A stretch of DNA of 64,000 nucleotides. It comes from Onchocerca volvulus (taxonomy: Eukaryota; Nematoda; Chromadorea; Rhabditida; Onchocercidae). Made by a program: the position numbers and the translations under genes. This document shows, in pieces, positions 25,925 through 38,551 of the stretch. The notes beneath the pieces were generated by a model that had not been told where the DNA came from, made no database searches, and worked only from the letters and a program-made list of their open reading frames with translations. The stretch is from positions 25,289,843-25,353,842 of the forward strand of contig HG738137.1 of NCBI GenBank assembly GCA_000499405.2, read 5' to 3'. Numbering within the stretch: position 1 is the stretch's first letter; the number at the start of each line of letters is the position of its first letter.

Positions 25925-26444
25925 TTCCTTTTCTTTTGTGGAAAATTTTTTTTTTAAATAATTTTTTATTTATTTCTTAAATTATTCCATATTTCTAATT
26001 TATCCATTACTGATTACCCATAATCATTAATAATCTTTAAATGTTTTTTAAAAATTCGTACAAAATTTCGAGGATTTTTAAAGAATTAAAGTTATCAAGT
26101 TCTACATTCATTTAAGTTATCAATTTTATTTTAGATTCTGTAATTTCTAACAATTTATCAAGTTCAAAATTATTACTTGATTTAAAAAAAAAAATTGATT
26201 TTTTAGTATTTTGCTTTTTTTTTTTCAAAGCTATTATATCATAAATTTGTATAACCAAAAAAAAAAAATTAAATATTTAATTAATCATTGAAAAATTCAC
26301 AAATTTCTACCGTAATATTGTTTTTTTTTTTGCTTTCCCTGATACGTGTTTTTAATTTGCAACTGTGATTTTTCAAAAACTTCATTAAAATGCTTTTAGC
26401 TTCTATATCTCATTTTTGTGTACAAATTATGAACAATAAGTCGA

Positions 26445-26450
26445 AATAAA
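26445..26450 (+). terminator. possible polyadenylation signal of the BarH gene
   Basis: AATAAA lies about 520 bases past the stop codon in a T-rich 3' region. Other weaker A/T hexamers are present, so it is only a candidate. Confidence 0.3.
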
Positions 26451-26584
26451 TGTTTTATTTTCTTTTTCCCATCTGATAACAATTTATCATTGCTTTTTTT
26501 ATTGACATAGCAATGCATATGCATATACAATAAGCAATAATACAAGTAGAAAATTATATTATAAATGAAGTTACAACATTATTA

Positions 26585-26735
26585 GTATTAAAAAAATACA
26601 TATATATGTATGTGTGTAAATAGGAATGAAATAACAAATCCATGTTATGAATGACATAAATATATATGTAGGTAAATAAGACAATAAATCCGTTATATAT
26701 GTAGGTAAATAAGACAATAAGACAATAAATGCGTA
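26585..26735 (+). repeat. short tandem repeats with TATATGTAGGTAAATAAGACAATAA unit
   Basis: GTAGGTAAATAAGACAATAA occurs at about 26668 and 26700, the second followed by a further GACAATAA. A related ATGTGTGTAAATAGGAATGA sits near 26609. Low-complexity, non-coding. Confidence 0.7.
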
Positions 26736-28599
26736 CGTGTATTTTATTCATTTTGAAAGAATTTTGAATAAATGAAATTATTTTTCAAAAAAATAAAGAA
26801 ATTAATTTTGAAAATAAAGAATGTTATAAAACAAATGAATCATTTTAATATATTTTTTCTTCCAATACCAATAGTATTATAATTTTGGAAATTTATGCAA
26901 AAAAAAAAAAAAAAATGATACATCTGTCGACAGACGGATCGTTCAGATTTTTTTTTTTTTTTCAATTGCTCATTCGTTCGTTTATATTCAAAATTAAATT
27001 GAAGATCGATAAAGGTGAAAGTAGAATGAGCAGATGTATGAATGTTACTAAATTATGTGTTACAATTGTCGCTTTACTTTCTTTTTTTTTTTTTTTTTTT
27101 TTAAATTTCTCTTTCAAAATAAAAATTGAAGAAAAACTTTTAAAAAAGTGTTGAATAATGAGAAAATAATTAAACATTATAGTTCATATAAAAAAATTTT
27201 TAACTCTTTCATTCCAACTAATTTTTGCAAATTTATGTGAAATGCAATAAATGTTAATTATAACTTATAATATTATTTATTAAATTATTCAAATTTCTTA
27301 GTATTATAATAAAGATATATACCAATGATTTTAAAACCAACTTTTAATTAGCTCAAATGATTGATGCCAATTAATACATCAAAATTATTGCATAAAATTT
27401 TCATCTTTTGATAGATTTGTAATAGTTTGTGAAAAAAAAAAAAAAAAAGTACGATTATTTTATGTATGACAAAATCGTATTTATCCAAAAGAGTAATATT
27501 ATTTTTGGTATATAATTATAATTGATTTTGTTATATAACTGTAGCTTGTTAAACATTTTCCAATTTTTAACAATAGTTTCATGTTGCATAGAATTTAATT
27601 AAAAATAAAATCATTTACTTATATATTTTGAAAACTTTTCTACTTATTTTATAAAACAATTAATATTATTATGCATGAAAATAATATACTGTGCTTAAAA
27701 AGATCGTTTTATGCATTATTTTCATTTTATTTTTTTTTTCTTACAAATCTTCTTGATGTCATCAAAAAGGTTGTAATTTTTTTTGTTGAAATTTTAGCAA
27801 TGAAATTCGTGAACGAAAAAAAAATGAAATTAATTTCATCAATTTTTAATCGATCATGTAATATTTATAATTTCAATTTAATTTATTATCATAAATGAAA
27901 GAATTTATTACTTATTGATAACATATAAACAAACAAAATGGCAATTTTTCTTGCTTTTTCTGAGACATAAATAATAAAATTATTAAATATACAAAATGTG
28001 AAAAATTTACAACATTAATCATCATAATAACACATCAGCAATTTATAAAAAATTAGGTTATTAAAAAGAGTAACAGAAATGAAGAAAAAAAAATGAAAGA
28101 AAGAAAGAAAGAAGAATAAAATGAAATTGACATTGAAATACTGATGCTAATTATGATAATAATGATAATAATAATAATAATAATGGTTGAGATTTGGATA
28201 ATAATATTGAAGGTCAATGTCCTATTCATGTGTCCTCTGTCCTCTGTCGTCCATATTGTCGCCTCATTCATCTAATCCATTTATTTGCCTATATTATTAT
28301 TATTATTATTACTCATTTTACTGAATTAATTCAAAAAGAAATAATTAAAAATTTCAAATGAGATTCGAAATTTTTAAATTTCAAAAATATTATTCATTAT
28401 TGAAAAAATTTAATTATATATTTTTTTAAATTATAATATTTTCTTTTTATTATCTTTGTTTGAAACTTTCAGAATCTATTCTAAATTTACTTGATCATTT
28501 TTTACAATTTATCCAAATTAAGTTAAATTATAATTATTACATTTACTAATTACTTGTTATTCTATTTCGTTGCATTTATAATTCCTTCTTTTCTTTCTT

Positions 28600-28605
<6 letters not shown>

Positions 28606-28646
<41 letters not shown>

Positions 28647-28840
28647 TTTTTTTTTTCTTTTTAATCCTTGGAGTTTTTTCCTATCTTATCGTGAAATCTT
28701 TTCATTCGATCGGATTACATCAATTTTCGCATCAATTACGCAACAAATGCGCGAATTATTATTAATTTCATAAACAGAAAGAGAGAGAAAGAGAAAAGAG
28801 AAGAGAGAGAGAGAGAGGATGAGAAAGAGAGAGAAAGAGA
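28606..28840. repeat. (CT)n tract and (GA)n tract flanking a mixed-sequence spacer
   Basis: A near-perfect CT run covers about 28606-28641 and a GA-rich run about 28777-28840. They are complementary arms 135 bases apart. The spacer contains CGATCGGATTACATCAATTT and GCATCAATTACGCAAC, which are not low complexity. The tracts are seen directly; any chromatin or hairpin role is inference. Confidence 0.8.
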
Positions 28841-30744
28841 ATCATTAGTATTATTTGCAAGAAAATAGCCAATATTATTAAGTCTTCCTCTTTTCTCATC
28901 ATATATCATTAAATTTCCTTTGTTTTTTCTTCTTTTCCTCTATCTCTTTCTTCTTTCATTCATTCTCTTAAAAATCATAAAAAATGAAAATTTATTATTG
29001 AAATAAATTGTAGATAGGTATTGATTAACATATAATTATGATAATTTTTGCTATTTATTTAAATTACAAAATAATTCGCAAAACGAATTTATAAATTTAA
29101 TTATGAATTATGAATTCAAATTTATGAATTTTTGAATTTATGAATTTACGATTAATACCGATGAATGTTTCGAATTCTATATTTCAGGATTTCCGAAATG
29201 GTATCAAATAATTCAAAGTGATTATTAAAAATTATGACACGTGGATGGTGACAGTATCTATTTATGATAAAATCGCATTTTATGGCTCAAATATTTGATT
29301 TATCAAGATTTGAGTGATAAGACTTATGATAAAATTATCATCAAATTTGAATGAATTTACTGATTGCTTGAGATAAATAAATGATTTATGATTCATCGAA
29401 AATATTACACAAACATAGTTATAAATAAATTAAATTTTTTTAAAATAAAAACGTATAATCACTCTTAACATTACTATTATTTGAATAAAATAAGCTTGAT
29501 ATTTGAACATCGATTTGTCGTGAAAATCACATGATCAGTGATAATGACCAATTGTTACGACTGCTTTGACTTAAATACTGATTAAACTAATTTAATTAGC
29601 AATTTTTCATAATTTATCAACTTGTTTCATTCTTAGTTACTAATGATTATGAGAAAATATTCTGTGTATAATAATAATATTAATATCATTGTAATAATTA
29701 TTGTTGATTTATTATAATAATTACCATTGATATAAATAATCCTTTATTCCCTTTAATTATTACTATTTTTATTAATAATCAAAAATAAATTGTGCAATTA
29801 TTTTCTTTTCAATAATTTTTAAATAATTTTATTATTCAAGTAAAAGGAAAAAAAATAAACAAATATAATTTAATGATAATAATGAATAAACTGAATGATC
29901 TTATTATTTTTTTCTTTATATCAACAACATATATTATGCGAATTTCAAAATTTTTCATTTTATTTTTCGATTTCATCAAATAATTTCATATTTGCATTCT
30001 GTTAAATTATGCTGACAAGAATAATACACAAATGATTCAATTCATTTCAATATACAATCTAATTTTCAATAAAATGAACCTAAAAATGGATGTAACAAAA
30101 GATTTTGCAGTGGAAGAAGACGAAAGATCTTTTAAAGTTGAATGAATAGATGGATGGATAGATGGATGATATGTTGCGGAACGAATTACTCCTTCTGAAT
30201 CCATTATTCTTGTGAATTCAATTTAATTTTTGAAATATGTATGAATTGAAAATGAAGACAAGCGAAAAGATTGTATACAAATCGAGATGATCAGATATCA
30301 ATTAAAAATGAGACAAATGCGCTCCGTCATAAACTTTTCTTCATTTTATTCATTGAAATAAACAAATTTAATTTCATTCTCATTTCTCAAATTATCGTCT
30401 CTAATTTATTCAAATTATATACCATTTCTACAGTATTTTTAATTACTACATACATTATACCCTACTAAAAACATTGTGCATAACATATAAATTTATTATA
30501 TTAAAATATAACAATATCATCAAATTTTGATCCACTAATTTGATAATTATAAAAATTTCTAAATTAAAATTAAATTCTTATGCAAAAAAAATTACGTTTT
30601 TTTTTTCGTAAAAGATTGTTGATTCGATAATGATGTGTAATTTGAAAAATTTATAATTGAAATATATTTAAGTAAATCAAAATAATAATTGCTGTAGGGC
30701 AAAATTTTGATCAATATAAATTTTCAATCAAAAAGTTATTTGAA

Positions 30745-30786
30745 TGATGATAATGATGGTGATGATCATTATCATCATTATCATCT
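30745..30786. repeat. imperfect palindrome of GATGATAATGAT / ATCATTATCATC
   Basis: GATGATAATGATGGTGATGA is followed directly by its near complement TCATTATCATCATTATCATC. The sequence could form a hairpin. It may simply be an expanded trinucleotide motif. Confidence 0.6.
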
Positions 30787-31567
30787 TTTCTTATTTAATT
30801 GAATCATCTTTCAAAATTATCGCCAACATACGGTAATCATTAGTAGTGCAATTTTCTTAATGTATTTTTTTTTTTTCATTTGTAAATATATCGTTTTTTT
30901 TTCTCCTCCTTCCCTTCTTTTTATCATTTTTTTTTAGTATTAATTAACAAGTTTAATTTTCCCTTATATTAGTTAATATTATTGTAATTATTATCACAAA
31001 TTATTTCCTAGGACATAATGAAAGAGAAAAAAGTGCAATTTGAAACTTTATTTCAGAAAGTTTAAAGTTCAAATTCTTTGAAATAAAGAACATTTTGAAC
31101 TAATTTATTTAACAGTACAGTGTAAAATATTTCTTAATGTATGAAATAACTAAAACACTACCTGTTATCACTTGATATCAGGCTATCTAATGATATGAAA
31201 AAGTAGCAATTTATTTATTTTAACTAATAAGAAAATTTCAGATAATTTGAATTCTTATCGAATAAAAGATAATCCTTTTGAATGATAATATATTATTATC
31301 AGTATATGCATCAATGTAAAATATAACTATGTATAACAACTAAATTTTTATCAGTCTTATCATTTCTACTCAAGTAAATATCAGTGCTTGTCTGTTAGTA
31401 CATTTAACAACAAATAATAATGTTTGATGCTTTATTTGAAATTGCGACAAATTTGCGAAAAGAAAATGGATGACACTTTCAAGGCGGTAGTTATACAAGA
31501 AAATTAAATTAAAGCAGATTGCTTTCAAAGACATCCATTTATCTCAATTTAAAACTCTTTCTTTTCT

Positions 31568-31598
<31 letters not shown>

Positions 31599-33267
31599 CT
31601 CTCCAATTTCTCTTTTATCAAAGGAAAAAGATTTTTATAATGAAACCAGTATTATTTTAATACTTTCCTTCCATCTTCTTAATTCACAAAATTGTCTTTC
31701 TTCCATCCATTTACATTTCCATTATTTCTTCCAATGCACTCCAATTATGCTTCATCCATTTTTAATCAATCAATTCCAATTTTATATCCTAAAATTTAAT
31801 TCAATAACGGAATTTTGCACCTCATCACCTCAAATGTGCTTTTTATTCATTAAAGCCACTTTTCTTTTCGAGGGATTTTATCGACAAAATAATTTTGAGA
31901 GAAAAAGTGAAGAGGAAAAAACAGAAAAACGAAACAAAACTATTTCATTTACACAATTTAAATTTAAAATAAACAGTTGCTAACAATAATAACAATATAA
32001 TAATGATAATAATAGTGATAATTACAACATAATCTATCATTGGCGTTTTATACGCATTTTCAATCAAATAATATTTTAGGTCAAAATTTTTCATCAACTT
32101 CAATCTTTCATTAGTACAAAAAAACTGAAATATCCTATTTTTCTCAGTCATTAATTCTATTCTTAAATTTTCAAATTCATACTACATTCTATCATATTTA
32201 GTTGAATAAAAAATGCAATAATTAATTGAAATCGTGTTTAAATTTTAATTTATCAGCCAAAAATTTCTGTGGAAAATAATTTTTCCTTTTCTTTTTTTAT
32301 TTTTTATTTATTTATTTTTTATTTATTTATTTATTTTTTGATACTAATTATTTCTTCCATCATTCAATTATCCATTAATAATGCTTCATAAAGAGCAATT
32401 TAATTCCATTGCAATTGGAGAAAAACTCTCTCTACAACAGAGTGCAAATTATCATAATTTGCATAAAATAAGTAAGAATGTAATACTGAAGAATAGGCGG
32501 CAAGACTTTTTCTTCAAAAGTTCAAAGGTAATAGGTTAAGTGATGAAATTCTATACAAATGTATATGTATAACTAAGATAATTAGCCAATTCTAAGCAAC
32601 AAAAATAATTGAAAATGAAGTGTCAAATTGCGACATTAAGTATTATTAAGTTTTATTCATTTCATTATTCATAAACCATTCGGAAAATGAAAAAAAAAAG
32701 ACAAATAAACGCTAACTACAATGATATTTTCAATAGAAATTTTTTGAATCAACAATAATTGAATACAAATAAATTTGGGAAAAAATTACGATAAATATTG
32801 AATACTTTTTTATAAATAGCTAATCAATCAATATTGCCATCCTTCAACATTGCAATCTTTTCTTAGAAATATCTAAATTTCATTCGTCAATTGTCAATCA
32901 AAATAAAGGAAATATTTCATTCAATTTTCATTTAAGATAATTATTAAGTTAAATTTGCAAAAATATGAAATTTTCATATATATCTTGCAATAAATTTACC
33001 GATAAATAATGCTTTATTATACAAAATAATCTCATTCATCCAAATGACAATGATATTTGGTGATATTTGATTTTTATCACCAAAATTATTGTTTTTCTTT
33101 TTTAGTTGACAATATTACTTTATTCCGTTTATAATATCTTTACTATTTATTTACTATTCTAAATTTTATTTAACAAATTTCATTAAGTTGATAGTGTCAT
33201 TTAATTTTGAATATGAATAATGTTTATATTTACAAAGCGTATATAAAACATACACATACATGCACAA

Positions 33268-33296
33268 ACTGCATGCGTGCATGCATGCATGCAGTC
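33268..33296. repeat. alternating purine-pyrimidine GCATGCGTGCATGCATGCATGC tract
   Basis: A run of strictly alternating purines and pyrimidines, mostly tandem GCAT, in otherwise AT-rich DNA. Such tracts can adopt Z-DNA; that property is known for the sequence type and not shown here. Confidence 0.7.
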
Positions 33297-35314
33297 GGCA
33301 TTCTACATGATAAATATAGCAAATTTATATTAAAATACATTTTGTTATGTTCACTTATTCTGAAGAATTCTATTTCTTTCTTTTTTTTTTTGAAATTTGA
33401 AATGAAAAAAAAAAAATTACAAAATAGTGTGAAAAAGATGACAATATGCTATTATTAGTAATGCTACTATTAATGGGTTTATTTAATTCGCTTTCGCAAG
33501 CAATTTAATTCTAGCATTTTTTTTTTTCTTCTCTTTATTTCTTTCTCCCTCTCTCTCTCTCTTTTTTTTTTTAAATTATTATTCTAACTCATTCTAAAAT
33601 CTATTTTTTTAAAAATCACTTTTTCCTCTTCATTCACATACAAAAATTACATTAAAAAATGGTCAAAATATTCTCGTTAACGCATTATAAAAAAAGCGGA
33701 AAAAAAAGATGAAAGCGAAAAGGTAAAAAAAAAAAATGCTTTTTCACATGAAAAAGCAAAACAAAAATAGGCATAAATATGGGAGAAAATTCGTAAAAAT
33801 TTTATTTTATTTTGTTTTCTTTTTTTCTATCGAATAATAATGATATTCTTACCTGAGAAAATAAGTATTAGTTGAATGATATTGAGACAAGCAAATAATT
33901 TCAAATTATTACTGAGAATGTTAATAGTAATAACGACAAAAACAACAACAATGAATATTTTCTGTGATTTTACAATTAATTGATACAAAATAGGGAATGA
34001 TTAGATTTGATAGATAAAATAAAAAAAAAAAAAGAATTTACAAAGTTTGATTTTTTTGATCAGATTTATCAATCTACAATTGAATGATTAAATATGAATA
34101 GCAATAACAATAATAATAATACTTGAAAAAGACAATTCATAATGTAAAATGTTAAATTATTTCAATTAATTCGCTAATTAATTATTTTAAAAAATGTTTT
34201 AGAAAAGAAAATTTCCAAATCTTTGTTCTTGTCATATTATCGTAGAATATTATTACAGAATAAAAGTATAGTTTATACTGTAAATTTTTTTTTTCGTTTT
34301 TTTGCAATTTAAATAAACAGGAAAAATATTCATATGTAAAGATATTTGCAAAATTTAGATTGAAAAATATGAAATATAGCTTCATGAAAAATATATGGTA
34401 CTTAAGTATAAAAAACTGTTTGTTCCTTCTATTCAATTTTTGACTATGATATTTTCGGGACAATTATAAAAATTTGTTTTAAATTATTTGAAAACAGTTA
34501 AAAGCATTCTGATTGATGCAAAAAAAAAATTATGAATAATTAAGATAAATTAAAAACACTTTTCCCGATTCTTTTGAATTGTCATCATATTCGAAATAAA
34601 TTTTGTGTTTTATTGTATTAATAACTAAACAAGCAATTTTACACTGGAACAGATGCTGAAAATTTGGAACTTTTACCTATCACGATCGAGATTTTTAACT
34701 TTTTTATGTTGGTAATGAAGCCGGGAACTTACAACTTCTTTTCTACCGGAATAGATACTGTAAGTTTATGAATATCTAATTCTAACTTTGATTTCTCTAA
34801 TTTTGATAAGATGCGCAACAATATCAGTATTTTGCTAATGATTATAACTCATTAATTGCAATATCACATAAAGATTGGAAATCTTTGAATGATATTCCAA
34901 ATAGTTAATTCCGATTAATCATATTTGATTCCTAATATTAGCCAATATGATTTATGGAAGATTTTGATGAAGTATATGTAATAAATATGTGATAGTAAAT
35001 AAATTATTAAATTGAATTAATTAATAGAATTATGCTTCTCAGTAGTTTAGGATACTTTTTTGCTATATATTCTTTTTGTTTTCTTGTTATTTTTTGTTTT
35101 TGTTTTTGTAAATAAATATAGATTTACCAATCTCTTTGTCATAGCAAAATAAGACGTTATTTTAAAAATATTCTATTTAATTCGCCAAAATATTTGATAG
35201 TTCACAGTCATCTTTGTCTTTTGATGATTTAAACAAAATGAAAAAAAAAAAAAAAACTTTAGTAGGCTCTACTGTAACTAGAATATGATAAACTATCAAT
35301 ATTGAAATGTTAAT

Positions 35315-35315
35315 G

Positions 35316-35373
<58 letters not shown>

Positions 35374-35513
35374 TAAATTCAGTCAAAACTTACTTGTTTT
35401 GCTAATATGCATACTTATTGCGCATTGTTACGCATAGCATATTGCGCTAATAATATAATTAAATTATGCAATATATTTTAAAAAAATTTTTATTAAAATA
35501 TTATTATTAATGC

Positions 35514-35577
<64 letters not shown>
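35315..35577. repeat. paired (TAA)n and (TTA)n microsatellites in inverted orientation
   Basis: A run of about 18 TAA units (35315-35370) and one of about 20 TTA units (35515-35577) are reverse complements separated by ~145 bases. Minus- and plus-strand poly-isoleucine frames here are artefacts. Confidence 0.9.
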
Positions 35578-35579
<2 letters not shown>

Positions 35580-37856
35580 TCAATTCTTATTATGTAAATA
35601 TGAGTAGTTGTAATTGATATTATTTAGTAAAAAGAAAAATTGACATTTCCTGATTTATAAAATGTTAATTCATCAAAAATATTCTTAAGGTAAAGGTGAT
35701 GAAAAATTGTTCAAATCGAATAATTCAAATTATTCCAACTATTCCAGACATATATTATTGATATAAATTGACCATCAAGGATGTTCTAATAATTCTCAAA
35801 ATATTCATTGAAGGACATTTTCAAAAATTTGACAATCGCAATAAAACCTTAGTATTATTATTGTTATTATTTTCAATTGAATGGAGTAAAAATGATTAAA
35901 ATATATATGGGAAGAGAGATAGGAAGGAGTAATTTGTGAAATTGCTCTACACATTTCTAGCAATAATTGACACAAAAGTTTACGAAAAGGGCTAAATTTG
36001 AGGAAAATGGAAGAAAAGGTAGAAAAAGTGAAATGGTTGATGAGGTTTTGATTCGCTGAGATGATAAATTATTCCTAATAGATCAAAATTACGGTAATTG
36101 TTCGTCATTACAATATTTTCTATGATATTAACCATTTACCCGATTATTATTGTTGTATTATCATCATTATCATCATCATCATCATCATCATTATCACCAT
36201 CATTTTTTGCAATTTTAAAACCAATTACCGAATTGATCAATGATTTGATAATTATAATCCAATTATTCGAACAAATCCTATTACTAACGAATAGTACATT
36301 AACTGGTAGAATTTTGATTGATAAAATGAGGAAAAAATTGAATGATAGAAAATATTTGGATAATAAATGTATTGATGTGGCAAAAATTGAGCAAATCGAA
36401 AATTGTTGAAAAAAAAAAAGAAATAAGAGAAAGCAGGAAAATTGATAAAACTTTGAAACTTATAATCTATGAATAGTATTTAAACAAAGTTTCGGAGGAA
36501 TTTTCTTCAAACAATTTCATAACTTCTAATAATCTACGATTAATTAAACAAAATTTTCAAGGAATTTTTTTTTTTTTTTTTTTTACCAATTGCATTTTTA
36601 TGAAATGGAATACTTGAATTTGAGCAATTTTTAGAAAATTTGAATTCATTTAATGTTATCCATGATCTACGTAAGATGATAATGTGATATATGTGTAGTA
36701 TATAATGATATGTATAATGTATAAGATATATGTGCAGTGTATAAGATTGGATGATAAATTCAAATCTGAAATAAACTCTTGAAAAAAAAAAAAAATTTAA
36801 AAAAAAAGAGATTTAAAAATTCATCATATTTTCAAGTCCATAAATTAAAATTGTTTTTTAAAAAATCAAATATTTAATTTTTGAAACTAATAAATCATTT
36901 GTCATAATGATTCTTTTGTATAAATTGGAAGAAAACTATCTAAATGCTTTTTTATCAGTAAATTAATAATAATAATAATAAGCAGTAATGACAATGATTA
37001 TAATACTGATAAAATTACTCTTACTAATAATAATAAATGGGAATAATAAAATTACTAATAATTATATTGACAATTAGAAACAATTTATCCTTAAATAGTA
37101 ATTTCTGACAAAACTGTAATTATATTTGCAAGTAAAAATGAATAAAATTTTTTAACCAAAATTTGCGTTAATTTTTCTTCGAAAACGTAAAACTTTAGTA
37201 AGCATTATACAGCAAATGTATTTTTCAAGTAATATTTATCAATTTAAATCAATAATAATTTAACAACACTATTTTTTGGCAAAAAAAAAAAAGAAGCTAT
37301 ATCAATCACTTTGATATAAACTAAAATAAGCAATATTATCTTATCATAAATACTAATAGTGTATAAATTTAATTTGAAAAAAAAAAGGTTGCTGATTCAG
37401 TTTAATTATATGATTAAATTGAATTTTTAATTGATTATCACAAAAACTCGTATCTTTTCATATTTATTCAATCCGTTTAGAATGTTCTTCCTCAACACCT
37501 GTAATTCAAGATTTTTTCATTTCATATTTTGAAATTTCACTTCTTTTTTTTAAGACGGAGATTTTCGGTACTTTTTTTACGCAATTAGTTTATTATGCGG
37601 TATGCAAATTTTCATTATTGATAATCCTCATTGCAGCATCATTCGTTTTGTTTCAGATTAATATTATATTTCGCAGAATAGGTGATATTTTCCAGAAAAT
37701 CATACAGATTAGTTTTTGTCGCTTTTGTACTGTTACTTATTCTCAACTTTTTTCATCCAACTTGTTAAATATTCCTATTTTTCATCATCCATTTTAATCT
37801 GTTAAAATATTGCAATTTTCAATTTTCATAAAGCAGTAGCGTATAATTAGTAAATA

Positions 37857-38330
37857 TAAAACAGCTAAACGGGTCTATTCGGTAGCTCTTATCCGGTTAC
37901 CGATAGCATAAGTTTCGTCAACTATGATGGATCATCTTGCATTCTTTAATCAAAAATAATTCGAGCAATCTTTTCTAAGTAACAGAAATGTTTCTTCGAT
38001 TCTTTTATATCAAAAAAATCTGACATAAAAGTTTTGCAACTTATATTTTGTATATGCTCAAAGTATTTTTCTTTCGTTTTGTCAAAATTGCAACATTTTC
38101 TGCATAATTAGAAAGGAATGAATTCGAAGTATAAATAAATTTTCAAATAATCGCATATTTGGTGCATCCGAAGAAATAAGACCACATTTGCCAGAAAAAT
38201 GGGAGAAATTTACAAAAAATTTGTATTTGATTCAGAAAGGATATTAATTGATTGGATGGATTTTGCATTAATAATATGACAGGTGCAATTAGCAGCATTA
38301 TCTTCATATCATTAAATGTTTGGAACATTG
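37857..38330 (+). pseudogene. decayed 3'-end fragment of the methyltransferase gene
   Basis: Covers the equivalents of the last two exons (4543-4614 and 4767-4883) and the intron between them. The first exon equivalent has a TAA shortly after CCGATAGCA and has lost its GTAAGT donor. The second lacks about a dozen bases (the GGCAAATA region) and then reads ATAAGA with an in-frame stop in place of ATGAGG. No upstream exons are present. A minus-strand open frame across it is accidental. Confidence 0.8.
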
Positions 38331-38545
38331 TTATAAAGAATTCATGAAGAAAGTGAGCTAAAACTCATCGAGGTATTCGAGATATTTTAAACAATACTCA
38401 CGGGAACTATCAAAACGGAAATCGTGCAAAGAGTTTATGTTGTTAGTTAAAATAAAGTTTAAATCAAATTTTGTTACTTTTGATAGATGCTAAGTAGGCT
38501 TGAAATACTGCCAGACTCTTATTTGACCATAATAAAATCTGAACA

Positions 38546-38551
38546 TTTATT
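38546..38551 (-). terminator. polyadenylation hexamer overlapping the MRPS18B stop codon
   Basis: Read on the minus strand, the gene ends TCC AAA TAA A, so AATAAA includes the stop triplet. If used, the mRNA would have a 3' UTR of only some 10-30 bases. The same AT pattern survives in the decayed copy near 5187. Confidence 0.45.

Larger units (their letters stand above)
25925..37850. other. gene-poor region downstream of the BarH gene
   Basis: About 11.9 kb with no supportable exon or RNA gene. Its open frames are translations of homopolymer or microsatellite DNA, for example those near 26885, 28053, 31519 and 35177. It holds the simple repeats listed separately and one interesting island between CT and GA tracts at 28642-28776. 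Confidence 0.5.

Noticed and set aside
31519..31983. 154-codon plus-strand frame with a hydrophobic Ser/Leu-rich N-terminus resembling a signal peptide
   Set aside because: The SLSLSL run is a CT microsatellite; the rest is low-complexity AT DNA with no motif.
38143..38328. 61-codon minus-strand frame
   Set aside because: Antisense of the decayed methyltransferase exon.
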